A DNA stretch of 64,000 nt from Capnocytophaga periodontitidis (lineage in GTDB: Bacteria; Bacteroidota; Bacteroidia; Flavobacteriales; Flavobacteriaceae), in assembly GCF_016126015.1 (NCBI RefSeq), contig NZ_JAEFDB010000002.1, forward strand, positions 124,001 to 188,000, written 5' to 3'. Under the pieces are notes generated by a model, which did no database searches, was not told where the DNA came from, and saw nothing but the letters and a program-made list of their open reading frames with translations. Positions 39,391-48,669 of this stretch are shown in pieces. Both the position numbers and the translations under genes were made by a program. How positions within the stretch are numbered: position 1 is the stretch's first letter; the number at the start of each line of letters is the position of its first letter.

Positions 39391-39703
39391 TTTGATTTTT
39401 CATCCTCGAGCAGAGAAAGAATTGAATGATGTTATAGATTTCTATAATGTTTTTAGAGAAGACTTAGGGCTCGAAGCTTATAATGAAATAGTTGATTATA
39501 TAGAAACATTAAAGGATTTTCCCTTCGTAGCTTCTAAAAGATATGGAGAAGTTCGTATTTTCTTTACTAAAAAATTTCATTTTGGCATTCATTATATTGC
39601 TTTAGAAGAATTTTCGGAAGTGATTATTATAGCAATCGTTAATGCTAAACAAGAAATAAAAGCACAGCAAATATTTAATAGAATTTCTGATATGGAAAAG
39701 TAA
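39380..39703 (+). CDS. RelE/ParE-superfamily toxin, module 2
   Basis: 107 residues, MSFSLIFHPRAEKELNDVIDFYNVFREDLG... with the ParE-type N-terminal strand, long helix and C-terminal strand (FHFGIHYIALEEFSEVIIIAIVNAKQ). Resembles the toxin at 62692-63003 in layout. Overlaps the antitoxin. Target (gyrase or mRNA) cannot be decided from sequence. Confidence 0.82.
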   Translation: MSFSLIFHPRAEKELNDVIDFYNVFREDLGLEAYNEIVDYIETLKDFPFVASKRYGEVRIFFTKKFHFGIHYIALEEFSEVIIIAIVNAKQEIKAQQIFNRISDMEK

Positions 39704-39756
39704 AAAAATAATCTTATCACAATTGTTAATTATAAATCGTTAATTGTTAATTGAAT

Positions 39757-42228
39757 ATGAAACCCAATAACAAGAAAACCTCTACTGCTGCCGTTGCAGC
39801 ACAACCCCAAAACACCCCTATCAAATGGTTAGCAACCTTCTTGCTCATCGCCTATGGCTATGTAACGGTAATCACCCCTAACTGGATGGCGTTCGATTCT
39901 AACGCTACCAAATTCTACACCTTTGCAATCCTTAACTTAGTAGTGGTTGCTCTCGTGTTTTTTATCAAAGAATTTAGAGAACGCACTCAGGTGCTCTTTG
40001 GCTTCTTTACCAATAAAATAGGGATTGCCTATAGCCTCATAATGGTAATGGCATTGCTCTCTTTTTCCAAGGCTATCAATACTGAAGAAGCTATCCTCCA
40101 CTTCTTCAAAATATTCACCGCTTTCTCTGCCGCGTGGATGGTCTCTGCTTTGGTAATTTACTACAAAGAAGGAATTGTTGTCTTAGCTTTAGCAATGACG
40201 ATTCTGCTTTGCTACGACTTCTTAGTGGCGATGGACGGTATTAAAGGGGTCATCAAAGGCACTGCTACCGATTTGGCTATCAAAGGTTCATATTCTAATA
40301 AAAACATCTTAGCTTCAGCTATATTCATCAAGATACCTTTTGCAGTATGGCTGTTCTACTTCCGCCGAGAAAACTATTTGCGTCTCATTGGAGCTGTCGG
40401 ACTTACTTTAGGTACTTTGGCGGTCTTCTTTATGAGTACCCGTACCTTCTATTTGGCTACAATCCTCACTGTGGTGATTTTTGTGATCTATGGTGCAATC
40501 GATTTTTTCATCCTCAAACGTCGTGAAACAGGAGTAAAAGTGCTGATACACGTAGGATTGGTAGTTATTGCTTTCGGTATTTTCTCATTTGTACAGAATT
40601 ATTTATACCCTCAAGAAGTACGACAAAGCACTAGTTTCGGTGCCCGTTTGGCTGAGGTGGCGAACCAAGAAAACCAAAGTAACAACTTGCGTAAAACCGC
40701 TTGGGTAATCACTGCTACTGATATGATTCCTAACGACCCTCTACTCGGTGTGGGTATTGGTAACTGGAAAGTGCGCTTCTTGCAGTATGAAAACTCTTAT
40801 AGTCCGCATTATATCTATATGTATAAAAACCACAACGACTTCTTAGAGCTCACTGCCGAAGTGGGTATTTTAGGAGGTTTGGCGTTTGTGGCTATTTTCC
40901 TCTTAGCGGCTTTCTACTTCTTCAAAGGCACTTATAAAAATAAAAATTCTGAACAGGAACAGTGGTTTTTCTTGCCGCTCTTTGGGCTTTTTGCCTATTC
41001 GTTCGATGCCTTTTTCAACTTCCCTCAGGATCGCCCTGAAATCCAAGCACTCTTTGGTATCTACGTAGGGATAGCAGTAGGTTTAGCTGTATTGTACTTT
41101 GGGAAAAACAGCAAAGAACGCAAACTTCCTACACTTGCTATTGGCTTTATAGGTGCTATAGCTGTAGTGGCAATGGTATTAGGAGTGATTGTTGAAAGAA
41201 TGTACTTCGATTCCTCTAAAATACAACGAATGGTAAAAGAAGAACAACAAGGGGTACGCTCTCCTAAATCTCCTGCCGATTACCTCATACGTAACTATCC
41301 TCGTATCCCTAATCTCACCGCTGTTGCCGAACCTGTAGATGTGGAAAAAGCGCGCTACCTCATCGATGAACAAAAGTTTGATGAAGCTCGCAAAATCCTT
41401 TCTTCTATTCACTATCATCCTTACGATGCTCGCCCTGAGTATTTTATGGCAGTATCCTACTTTATGGAACCCGAAAAGAAATTAGATAGTATCTACAAAT
41501 ACGCTCACAAAGCCCGAATGATCAAACCTAATTTCTACGGTAGTTTGAACTTAGAAACTTTTGCACTCAACAATCTGGGTAAAGAACAAGAATCTATCAA
41601 ATTGCTCAAACAGTTTTTGAGTTTAGAAAAAGATAGCATACAAAAAGAAGAACCTAAGTGGAAAAAACGTTTGAAAAGCATCTTCCACGTCGATGTTGAT
41701 AGAGATGCTCGCTTGGCCAATCGCGGTGAAGTACAAGCTTGGAACTCTTTGGCATACCTATTGGAGAAAAATAACCAAATTCCCGAAGCACGCGCCGTGT
41801 TAGATACTGCTTTTGTGTATTTGCCTACCAATCAGGAAATCATCAACAATCGCAACAAAATTATTTCGCGTATGCAAGTAGAGCAATTTGCTCCCCTCTA
41901 CAGCGAGGCAATGCAGCTTTATTTGCAACAACGATATGCCGAGGCTATCCCTGTCTTTACTAAATTCTTAGAAAAAGTACCCGCTCATATCGACGGACTT
42001 AAATACCGCGCTATTAGCTACTACAACACCCAGCAGTATCAACGCGCTATCAACGATATTGCCCAAATGGAACAACTCGGCATCGCTATAGACCCTGTGT
42101 TGAATAACTATCGCGCCTCTTGTTATTATATGTTGGGTGATAGAAACAATGCCAAAGTCTTTTTCCAAAAAGCTGCCGCCGAAGGCAATGCCGATGCTCA
42201 AAAGAATTTAAACACCCTTACCTTTTAA
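39757..42228 (+). CDS. O-antigen ligase/Wzy-like membrane protein with C-terminal TPR domain
   Basis: 823 residues from the ATG at 39757; a TTG two codons earlier is possible. About twelve membrane helices between residues 27 and 485, with a large loop containing the Wzy_C/WaaL-type pattern (RQSTSFGARLAEVANQENQSNNLRKTAW... DPLLGVGIGNWK... HNDFLELTAEVGILG). The last ~300 residues are tetratricopeptide-like helices. Such proteins polymerise or attach surface glycans, and in Bacteroidota some act in protein O-glycosylation. The substrate is unknown. Single gene; pyrR follows after 9 bp. Confidence 0.8.
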   Translation: MKPNNKKTSTAAVAAQPQNTPIKWLATFLLIAYGYVTVITPNWMAFDSNATKFYTFAILNLVVVALVFFIKEFRERTQVLFGFFTNKIGIAYSLIMVMALLSFSKAINTEEAILHFFKIFTAFSAAWMVSALVIYYKEGIVVLALAMTILLCYDFLVAMDGIKGVIKGTATDLAIKGSYSNKNILASAIFIKIPFAVWLFYFRRENYLRLIGAVGLTLGTLAVFFMSTRTFYLATILTVVIFVIYGAIDFFILKRRETGVKVLIHVGLVVIAFGIFSFVQNYLYPQEVRQSTSFGARLAEVANQENQSNNLRKTAWVITATDMIPNDPLLGVGIGNWKVRFLQYENSYSPHYIYMYKNHNDFLELTAEVGILGGLAFVAIFLLAAFYFFKGTYKNKNSEQEQWFFLPLFGLFAYSFDAFFNFPQDRPEIQALFGIYVGIAVGLAVLYFGKNSKERKLPTLAIGFIGAIAVVAMVLGVIVERMYFDSSKIQRMVKEEQQGVRSPKSPADYLIRNYPRIPNLTAVAEPVDVEKARYLIDEQKFDEARKILSSIHYHPYDARPEYFMAVSYFMEPEKKLDSIYKYAHKARMIKPNFYGSLNLETFALNNLGKEQESIKLLKQFLSLEKDSIQKEEPKWKKRLKSIFHVDVDRDARLANRGEVQAWNSLAYLLEKNNQIPEARAVLDTAFVYLPTNQEIINNRNKIISRMQVEQFAPLYSEAMQLYLQQRYAEAIPVFTKFLEKVPAHIDGLKYRAISYYNTQQYQRAINDIAQMEQLGIAIDPVLNNYRASCYYMLGDRNNAKVFFQKAAAEGNADAQKNLNTLTF

Positions 42229-42237
42229 ACACGTATA

Positions 42238-42780
42238 ATGACTATCGATAACACTTATACTAAGCAAATTATCGGTGAAAAGGAACTCCAAGTGATGCTC
42301 CACCGCCTCGCTTGTGAACTGATTGAAAACCACAACAATTTTTCCGATACAGTTTTCATCGGTATACAACCCCGCGGCACTCACTTAGCCCAGCGCTTGG
42401 TGAGTCTGCTCGCCGAGGAATATAACCTACCCAATATTCCATTGGGGCTCTTGGATATCACTTTCTTCCGCGACGATTTTCGCCGTACGGGCAAACCCTT
42501 AGAGGCTAACTCTACCGCTATCGATTTCATCGTGGAAAACAAACGTGTGGTATTCATCGACGATGTGCTCTATACCGGCAGAAGTATCCGCGCGGCACTC
42601 AGTGCCGTACAAAGCTTTGGTCGCCCCTCACAAATAGAGCTCTTAGTGCTTATCGACAGACGCTTTAGCCGTCAACTGCCTATCCAGCCCGATTACAGCG
42701 GCAAGCAGGTTGATGCTATCAACAACGAACGTGTAATCGTGAATTGGAACGACAATTCCGTTCAGGTAATTAATAAGTAA
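42238..42780 (+). CDS. pyrR: Bifunctional pyr operon regulator/uracil phosphoribosyltransferase
   Basis: 180 residues, standard length. PRPP-binding loop VVFIDDVLYTGRSIRAAL (about 101-118) and the N-terminal QPRGTHLAQRL are typical of PyrR. In Firmicutes it binds pyr mRNA; in Bacteroidota whether it regulates or only salvages uracil is not established by this sequence. It sits 9 bp after the Wzy/TPR gene and 16 bp before the SPOR gene. Confidence 0.9.
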   Translation: MTIDNTYTKQIIGEKELQVMLHRLACELIENHNNFSDTVFIGIQPRGTHLAQRLVSLLAEEYNLPNIPLGLLDITFFRDDFRRTGKPLEANSTAIDFIVENKRVVFIDDVLYTGRSIRAALSAVQSFGRPSQIELLVLIDRRFSRQLPIQPDYSGKQVDAINNERVIVNWNDNSVQVINK

Positions 42781-42796
42781 AACTTTTTTAACAAAG

Positions 42797-43144
42797 ATGA
42801 AAAATATATTTATCACCGCTGCTTTATTGCTCACAGCCGCTACTTATGCACAAGTAACTATCAACCAAGAGAGCAATATCGCCGATGCTATGGAGTACAA
42901 AAAAGAAGTAGCCCGCAGCGAAAGTGCTTTCCAAGTGCAAATCTACAACGGTAACATCACCGAGGCAAACAAAGCCTTACTCGATGCTAAAAATAAATAC
43001 AAACAATATCCTGCCTTGCTCACTTTCGAGTCTCCTAATTACAAAGTGCGCATCGGTAGCTTCCGAACACGCTTAGAAGCCGAAAAAAACTTGATAGAGA
43101 TTAAAAAATCCTATCCTGCTGCTTTCGTGGTTGGCTTAAAATAA
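42797..43144 (+). CDS. Secreted SPOR-domain protein
   Basis: 115 residues with signal peptide (about 1-18, ending ATYA). The C-terminal ~70 residues form a SPOR domain (FQVQIYNG... YKVRIGSFRTRLEAEKNLIEIKKSYPAAFVV), which binds denuded peptidoglycan at division sites. No other domain. Probably part of a pyrR-SPOR-kinase gene run with 16-20 bp gaps. Confidence 0.85.
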   Translation: MKNIFITAALLLTAATYAQVTINQESNIADAMEYKKEVARSESAFQVQIYNGNITEANKALLDAKNKYKQYPALLTFESPNYKVRIGSFRTRLEAEKNLIEIKKSYPAAFVVGLK

Positions 43145-43163
43145 TCTCTAATAGGGGAACGCT

Positions 43164-44618
43164 ATGTTCAAGAAAAACAGCCTTCGCTTCCAGATATTCC
43201 TCAGTATGACCCTCCTCGTGCTGGTGTCTTTTGCTATCTTAGCCTTAGTGATGGTCAGCCAATACAAAAAACAAGCGTTGGAATATCACGACGAACGTCT
43301 TGTCGACAAGGAAAACCAAATAAAAATGCAAATACAATATGTGTTTTCGCAAACAACTTTCCCTGTCGAAACTCCTTATATTCCCCTTATTTTCCGTGAA
43401 GATATTTATAGCATTGCCAACATCCAAAACCTGAATTTTGCCCTCTATGACCTCGATGGAGTGTTGCTCAAAAGCTCTAAAGCCTCTCTCTCTCCCGATC
43501 AAGATGCGTTTTTCATTCCACCTGCAGTACTACATCAGCTCTCAGCAACCCTCAACAAACGCTTGGTAGAACACCACGAGTTTGCAGGGCGCGGCTATCA
43601 AACTTCCTATAGTTATATCACCGATTTGCAGTTCAAGCCTATCGCTATTCTCAATATTCCTTATTTTGAGAACGATACTTTCAACGAGCGTGCTTTAGAA
43701 GGATCACTCTACAATTTGGCAATTGTCTATTTCTCACTCTTGGTGGTAGCCCTCACGGTAGCTTACTTTATCTCTAAGTACATCACCAAATCGCTTAAAA
43801 CCATTGAAAACCGATTAGAGAAAACGCGCTTGCTATCGCAGAATGAAAAAATCCTCCTCAAATCAGCACCTGCTGAAATTACTGAATTGGTAAATGCGTA
43901 TAACGGAATGATTGACGAGATTGAGAATAGTAAAGCGCTCTTGGCACAATCGGAACGTGAACAAGCGTGGCGCGATATGGCAAAACAGGTAGCGCACGAA
44001 ATCAAAAACCCGCTTACTCCTATGCGTCTTTCGGTACAGAGTTATCAGCGCAAAGCGAGCCGCGAATCTCAAACTACTGAACAAACCAACGAGTTTTGCG
44101 AATCACTCATCCAGCAAATTGATATCCTCAGCAATATCTCTACGGCTTTCTCAGCTCTTACGAATATGCCGGCTAAAAACGACGAAGAGTTTGATTTTGT
44201 GTCTGTTGTCAAGCGTACTTTGGATATTTTCAACACCGATGAAATTCACTTCACACACTCTCACGATGAGATTATCGCTGTGTTCGATAAAGATCAATTA
44301 GGGCGCGTGGTAACCAATCTCGTGAAAAATGCTCTCCAAGCTACCGAAAATGAACCTTTCCCCGCAATAGAAGTAACGCTTACTAAAAGTGAGAAAGGTA
44401 TTACTCTCACCGTAAAAGATAACGGTATAGGTATCGCCGATGCCGATAAAGAAAAAATATTTGAACCCAAATTCACTACCAAAACCAGCGGTAGTGGCTT
44501 AGGATTGGCAATGGTAAAGAATATCGTGCTCTCGTACAATGGTAGCATTTCCTTTACCTCCCAAGTAGGCAAAGGCAGCGAATTTGTTGTAACATTGGTA
44601 CATTTTTTGAATAAGTAA
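43164..44618 (+). CDS. Membrane sensor histidine kinase (NtrY-like)
   Basis: 484 residues. Two membrane helices (about 11-31 and 184-205) enclose a ~150-residue periplasmic sensor, followed by HAMP-like linker, dimerisation helix with phosphoacceptor His278 in QVAHEIKNPLTPMRLS, and the catalytic ATPase domain (N box LVKNALQAT, G1 DNGIGI, G2 GSGLGLAMVKN). The HEIKNPLTP form is characteristic of NtrY kinases. No response regulator gene is next to it, so the partner is encoded elsewhere. Confidence 0.92.
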   Translation: MFKKNSLRFQIFLSMTLLVLVSFAILALVMVSQYKKQALEYHDERLVDKENQIKMQIQYVFSQTTFPVETPYIPLIFREDIYSIANIQNLNFALYDLDGVLLKSSKASLSPDQDAFFIPPAVLHQLSATLNKRLVEHHEFAGRGYQTSYSYITDLQFKPIAILNIPYFENDTFNERALEGSLYNLAIVYFSLLVVALTVAYFISKYITKSLKTIENRLEKTRLLSQNEKILLKSAPAEITELVNAYNGMIDEIENSKALLAQSEREQAWRDMAKQVAHEIKNPLTPMRLSVQSYQRKASRESQTTEQTNEFCESLIQQIDILSNISTAFSALTNMPAKNDEEFDFVSVVKRTLDIFNTDEIHFTHSHDEIIAVFDKDQLGRVVTNLVKNALQATENEPFPAIEVTLTKSEKGITLTVKDNGIGIADADKEKIFEPKFTTKTSGSGLGLAMVKNIVLSYNGSISFTSQVGKGSEFVVTLVHFLNK

Positions 44619-44639
44619 CGTATTAAACATTATATTTTT

Positions 44640-45086
44640 ATGAAAAAACACATCTTTACACTAGGAGCTGCTGTGCTTTTGCTCGCCTCCTGTCAAAACA
44701 ATCCTTCACAAACTGCTAACACTGTAGCAAGTGAAACTGCTACTATGATGGAGAATACTGCTGAAAAAGTAGAAGAAATGGTAACTCCTCAATTGTTAGC
44801 TACTTATGTAGGTACGCTTCCAGCTGCCGATTGCGGCGGAATGGCTACTGTTATCCATCTCTATGCCGATGACACCTATGTAAAACAAGAAAACTGTGCA
44901 AGCAAAAACTTTGAATCTAAAGAAGAAGGTAAAGTAGAACGCACTGATAAAGGTTTTACACTCGTTTCTAAAGCTGATAATCACAAATCTTTCTATATTA
45001 CCAAAGGCGATAATATCGTACAAGTAGGTGAAGATGGTAAAGAACCTAAAATGGTAAAAGAATATACTCTTACCAAACAAATGTAA
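44640..45086 (+). CDS. NlpE-like lipoprotein
   Basis: 148 residues. Lipobox LLASCQNNP (Cys about 18). After a Thr/Glu-rich linker the NlpE N-terminal domain: YVGTLPAADCGGMATVIHLYADDTYVKQENC with the Cys pair, then a small barrel. NlpE proteins sense copper, surface contact or lipoprotein-sorting stress in enterobacteria; here only the domain is recognised. It follows the histidine kinase by 21 bp, which would suit a stress-sensing role. A strong terminator follows. Confidence 0.82.
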   Translation: MKKHIFTLGAAVLLLASCQNNPSQTANTVASETATMMENTAEKVEEMVTPQLLATYVGTLPAADCGGMATVIHLYADDTYVKQENCASKNFESKEEGKVERTDKGFTLVSKADNHKSFYITKGDNIVQVGEDGKEPKMVKEYTLTKQM

Positions 45087-45105
45087 AACAAAATTACACT
45101 AAAAC

Positions 45106-45137
45106 AAAGGCTATGCGATACTTTGCATAGCCTTTTT
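45106..45137 (+). terminator. Intrinsic terminator after NlpE gene
   Basis: Stem AAAGGCTATGC (45106-45116)/GCATAGCCTTT (45125-45135) with T run, 20 bp after the stop. Confidence 0.9.
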
Positions 45138-45235
45138 CGTGTCGTTTCAAAAAATATTTTAACAAAACTTTTGTAGTTCTCTTTTTTTATCTTACCTTTA
45201 CCCCCCAATTAAAAAGTTCTTACGCTAACCTACCA

Positions 45236-45844
45236 ATGGATTTAGTACGCCTCTTTGTCAAAAGAATATCATATAACCATTCTCAAAACGACGCTTTTGT
45301 GCTGATAATGCACGAATTAGAGTCCGATTTGAAGCTGCCTATCGTCATAGGCACCTTCGAGGCGCAAGCTATTGCTTTAGAGTTAGAGAGAAACATCATC
45401 CCACCACGCCCCCTCACACACGACCTCTTCAAAAATTTAGCCGATACTTTCAGTATCCAAGTGCGACGCGTAGTGATTTACAAATTAGAGGAAGGCATTT
45501 TTTATTCTAATATGCTCTGTGCGCAAAATAACAAAGAACGCACTATCGATGCCCGTACCAGCGATGCTATTGCTATCGCATTGCGCTTCAACGCACCTAT
45601 CTATACCTATAAAGAAATTGTAGAACGCGCAGGTATCTACATCCCTTTGCCTAACGAAGACAACAAAAAACAACCCGTGAGCCCGTCGTTAGACGATGTC
45701 GCCGACGATGAATCCCGCAATCGATATTCCAAATATTCACTTAGCGAACTTAAAAAAATGCTCAGTGAATGTGTGGAAAACGAAGATTACGAAATGGCTG
45801 CTCAAGTGAGAGACGAAATTTCAAAACGTGATAATACCTTTTAA
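45236..45844 (+). CDS. Bifunctional nuclease family protein (DUF151) with C-terminal UVR motif
   Basis: 202 residues. Residues 1-140 match the BFN/DUF151 domain (LPIVIGTFEAQAIALELE... RPLTHDLFKNLA... IDARTSDAIAIALRF), known with DNase/RNase activity in some members. Residues ~165-200 form a UvrB/UvrC-type helical hairpin (YSLSELKKMLSECVENEDYEMAAQVRDEISKR). That combination is normal in Bacteroidota. It stands 12 bp before the nucleoside transporter and may share a transcript with it. Confidence 0.9.
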   Translation: MDLVRLFVKRISYNHSQNDAFVLIMHELESDLKLPIVIGTFEAQAIALELERNIIPPRPLTHDLFKNLADTFSIQVRRVVIYKLEEGIFYSNMLCAQNNKERTIDARTSDAIAIALRFNAPIYTYKEIVERAGIYIPLPNEDNKKQPVSPSLDDVADDESRNRYSKYSLSELKKMLSECVENEDYEMAAQVRDEISKRDNTF

Positions 45845-45856
45845 AAACAATAATAG

Positions 45857-47194
45857 ATGGAAGAAACAATTATGAAAGTAATCCCCAGTGAAGGATTTAC
45901 AATGGAAAGCTTTGGACGTGGGGTGTTAGGAATGGTAGTGATTCTCTTTATAGCATTTCTATTTAGCAGTAACCGCCGCGCTATCAATTGGCGCACTGTA
46001 GGTATTGGCTTAACTATACAACTACTGCTCGCTATAGGTGTCCTCAAAGTAGGCTTCATTCAAAAAGCTTTTGATTTTGCTGGTAGTGTGTTCGTGTTGA
46101 TATTAGATTTCACCAAAGCTGGTAGCCAGTTTCTATTGGGTAACCTGCTTGATACCAATGCTTTTGGGTATATATTCGTATTCCAAGTACTACCTACTAT
46201 TATCTTCTTTTCAGCGCTCACCTCTCTCTTGTTCTACTTAGGAGTTATTCAAATAGTAGTACGCGGAATGGCGTGGGCACTCTCTAAACTTCTCAATATT
46301 TCAGGAGCCGAAAGTCTTTCGGTTACAGGTAATATCTTCCTCGGTCAAACCGAAGCCCCTTTGATGATTAAGGCTTACCTCTCTAAAATGACCCGCTCCG
46401 AAATCCTCCTCGTGATGATAGGCGGTATGGCTACTGTAGCCGGTGGGGTAATGGCGGCTTATATACAATACCTCGGCGGTGATGACCCCGAAATGCGCTT
46501 GCTTTTCGCTCGTCACTTGTTAGCCGCCTCAGTAATGGCTGCTCCTGGAGCTATTGTAGTTTCCAAAATCCTCTGTCCACAAACCGAACAATTCTCTAAC
46601 GATTCTCACGTATCAATGGAAAATGTAGGTTCTAACGTACTCGATGCTATCGCCAATGGTACTACCGAAGGACTCAAACTTGCTGCCAACGTAGCTGCTA
46701 TGCTCCTCGTATTCGTTGCGATGATTGCGATGATTAACTATATTCTCCACTGGATGGGCTATGCTGGGGATCTCAATGGACTTATTGCTGCTAATACGCC
46801 TTATAAAGAAGGTCTTTCGCTTGAGATGATTCTCGGTACAATTTTCTCCCCCGTGATGTGGCTCATCGGGATTGCCAAAGAAGATGTGATGCTAATGGGG
46901 CAATTGCTTGGGGTAAAACTCGCTTCTTCAGAGTTTGTAGCCTACACTCAATTAGGTATCCTCAAAGATATGGCGAGTCAGCCTCACTTGATGTACAACA
47001 AATCAATAATGATAGCTACCTATATGCTTTGTGGTTTTGCCAATTTTGCCTCTATAGGTATCCAGATAGGCGGTATAGGTGCTTTAGCTCCTAACCAACG
47101 CAAAACCCTTTCAGAATTCGGACTCAAAGCAGTGCTTGGCGGTTCGTTAGCTTCTCTAATGTCAGCCACCATCGCCGGAATGATAATAGGATAA
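45857..47194 (+). CDS. Concentrative nucleoside transporter (NupC/CNT family)
   Basis: 445 residues, about ten membrane helices. The family's nucleoside-binding motifs are visible: GNIFLGQTEAPLMIKAYL, TVAGGVMAAYI, and the C-terminal FANFASIGIQIGGIGALAPNQR. It imports nucleosides with protons or sodium. Position after the bifunctional nuclease would fit uptake of nucleosides from degraded nucleic acid, which is inference. An alternative start at Met6 is possible. Confidence 0.92.
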   Translation: MEETIMKVIPSEGFTMESFGRGVLGMVVILFIAFLFSSNRRAINWRTVGIGLTIQLLLAIGVLKVGFIQKAFDFAGSVFVLILDFTKAGSQFLLGNLLDTNAFGYIFVFQVLPTIIFFSALTSLLFYLGVIQIVVRGMAWALSKLLNISGAESLSVTGNIFLGQTEAPLMIKAYLSKMTRSEILLVMIGGMATVAGGVMAAYIQYLGGDDPEMRLLFARHLLAASVMAAPGAIVVSKILCPQTEQFSNDSHVSMENVGSNVLDAIANGTTEGLKLAANVAAMLLVFVAMIAMINYILHWMGYAGDLNGLIAANTPYKEGLSLEMILGTIFSPVMWLIGIAKEDVMLMGQLLGVKLASSEFVAYTQLGILKDMASQPHLMYNKSIMIATYMLCGFANFASIGIQIGGIGALAPNQRKTLSEFGLKAVLGGSLASLMSATIAGMIIG

Positions 47195-47244
47195 TTAAAA
47201 AATAATCAATGTGGCTATCTAAAAAGCCTCAAAATCGCATTTGC

Positions 47245-47390
47245 ATCGCTACACTTTGTCAAAGTCCTTGGACTTTGACAAAGTCTTAAAAAACCTGATA
47301 ATCAATTACTTTTGGGTATGTTGTGTACGGGCGTTTTGCAAACGCCTCACTATTTATTCGTAACCTATTTTTGTTTAACTATAAATATTA
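47245..47390. repeat. Modular interspersed repeat, copy C
   Basis: Perfect 30-bp palindrome with arms CTTTGTCAAAGTCC (47254-47267) and its complement, then ctgataatcaattactttt, CGGGCGTTTTGCAAACGCC (47328-47346), then the tatttattcgtaacc...TATTTTTGtttaac module, which supplies the -7 element (47366-47373) for the next gene. Confidence 0.85.
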
Positions 47391-47397
47391 AAGATGT

Positions 47398-48177
47398 ATG
47401 GTAAAGTTTATATTATTTTTCTTGTTATTGACTTCTTGTGAGAATAGAAAACAAATAAAAGAAGATTCAGTAATAAATATTGCAAAAGAGGAAAAAGAAA
47501 ATAAAGAATTACAAACGTTCTTAAACTTAAAAGACAAAGATACTGTAAGAGAAAAGTTTGATTTTGAACTGTTTGAAAAAGTGAAAAAAGTTTCGGAAGG
47601 TGTGTATGTAAAGCCTAACGGAGATATGGTTGTATCAATGAATTGGTATGAAGGAGGAGATGCTTCTGATAAGTTCCTTGGAGGGTATATTCGTGAGATT
47701 ATAGGAAAACCTCCCTATATTACTGTATTAAAAGAGTTTTATATTGATGGTTATATCAAAGAGAAAAAAACTCTTTTAGGTCAGTATTTACTAATTGGTA
47801 CGTCAGAGTATTATGATAAATACGGCAAATTAACTCAGGTTAATGAAGAAAATAGATATGGGAAGATAAAACCTGCTGATGTTTTAAAGTTCATAGAAAA
47901 GCAAGGAGTTATCAATTTAAAAACGGGAAAAGGATTTTTTGTAGGCGACCCTCTAAATGCTGAGTTAAGTTTTAATATTAGCTACGGAAAACCACGAGAT
48001 ACTACTACTGAAAACGATTATTATATAATAGGATTAAAATATAAAGGCGGAGAAGCAGAAACTGATCCTTCAGGAGGAGAACCCCCTAGTGCAAGTGATC
48101 TTATCTATTATATGAATAGCAAAACAGGAAGAGTTTACACACAAAAGGAATTTCTTAGTAAAGAAGAAAAAAACTAA
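47398..48177 (+). CDS. Lipoprotein of unknown function
   Basis: 259 residues. Short signal with lipobox LLTSCENRKQIKED (Cys14). Mature part charged, with YVKPNGDMVVSMNWYEGG and a region NEENRYGKIKPADVLKFIEKQGVINLKTGKGF that resembles the tail of small Bacteroidota lipoproteins annotated only as hypothetical. No catalytic motif. Expression probably from TATTTTTG at 47366-47373 in the upstream repeat. AT-rich relative to neighbours. Confidence 0.65.
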   Translation: MVKFILFFLLLTSCENRKQIKEDSVINIAKEEKENKELQTFLNLKDKDTVREKFDFELFEKVKKVSEGVYVKPNGDMVVSMNWYEGGDASDKFLGGYIREIIGKPPYITVLKEFYIDGYIKEKKTLLGQYLLIGTSEYYDKYGKLTQVNEENRYGKIKPADVLKFIEKQGVINLKTGKGFFVGDPLNAELSFNISYGKPRDTTTENDYYIIGLKYKGGEAETDPSGGEPPSASDLIYYMNSKTGRVYTQKEFLSKEEKN

Positions 48178-48199
48178 AACCACCACCTTTTATATCTTG

Positions 48200-48395
48200 A
48201 GAATAAACTTTGGTAAAGTTTCTTGCCCGTCATAAGATTTGTCAAAGTCAAAAACTTTATAAAGTCTATAAATCTGATAATCAAATGCTTTTATAGTATG
48301 TTGTGTACGGGCGTTTTGCAAACGCCCACGCAAATAAAACTTTTTAGACAGCACCTCTATTTATTCGTAACCTATTTTTGTTTAACTATAAAAAA
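48200..48395. repeat. Modular interspersed repeat, copy D
   Basis: Diverged CTTTGCCAAAG-type arms (48208-48257), ctgataatcaaatgctttt, CGGGCGTTTTGCAAACGCCC (48308-48327), aaaactttttagacagc, and the ttattcgtaacctatttttgtttaac module. Longest copy of the composite. Nothing else is seen in the gap from 48178 to the transposon. Confidence 0.85.
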
Positions 48396-48399
48396 TAGA

Positions 48400-48521
48400 T
48401 TTCAATTCTCCAAAAACGAGAAAAATTCTCCAAAAACTTTTTGCTAAAATATAAAAAACACTGATTATCAATATATAATAATTTTTGGAAAGTAATTTCA
48501 ATTCTCCAAAAACGAGAAAAA
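48400..48521. repeat. 96-bp tandem repeat, left part (interrupted by the transposon)
   Basis: Unit 1 runs 48400-48495 and unit 2 begins at 48496 (both start tttcaattctccaaaaacga). Unit 2 is broken at 48521 by the composite transposon and resumes at 52944; a partial third unit ends at 53054. Each unit includes ttctccaaaaac twice. Confidence 0.88.
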
Positions 48522-48614
48522 CCTAAATTCAACTAATAAATGCAACTTTTTTCGGAGGTAGGAAGTAAATAAAACTTTACTCAAACAAAAGAGAGGAAAA
48601 AAATAGATCCTCCC

Positions 48615-48646
48615 TTTGTCTGAGCAGGGGAAAATGACTATCTTTG
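48615..48646 (+). promoter_or_regulatory. Transposase promoter, left IS (TTTG-N20-TATCTTTG)
   Basis: TTTG 48615-48618, 20 bp, TATCTTTG 48639-48646, 23 bp before the transposase ATG. The same lies at 51887-51918 in the right copy. Confidence 0.8.
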
Positions 48647-48669
48647 CCTCCGTCCAAAAGTTCAAAAGA

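Noticed and set aside
48616-48669. Longer transposase start (MSEQGKM...)
   Set aside because: It would use a TTG that is part of the -33 element and be translated from DNA upstream of its own transcription start.
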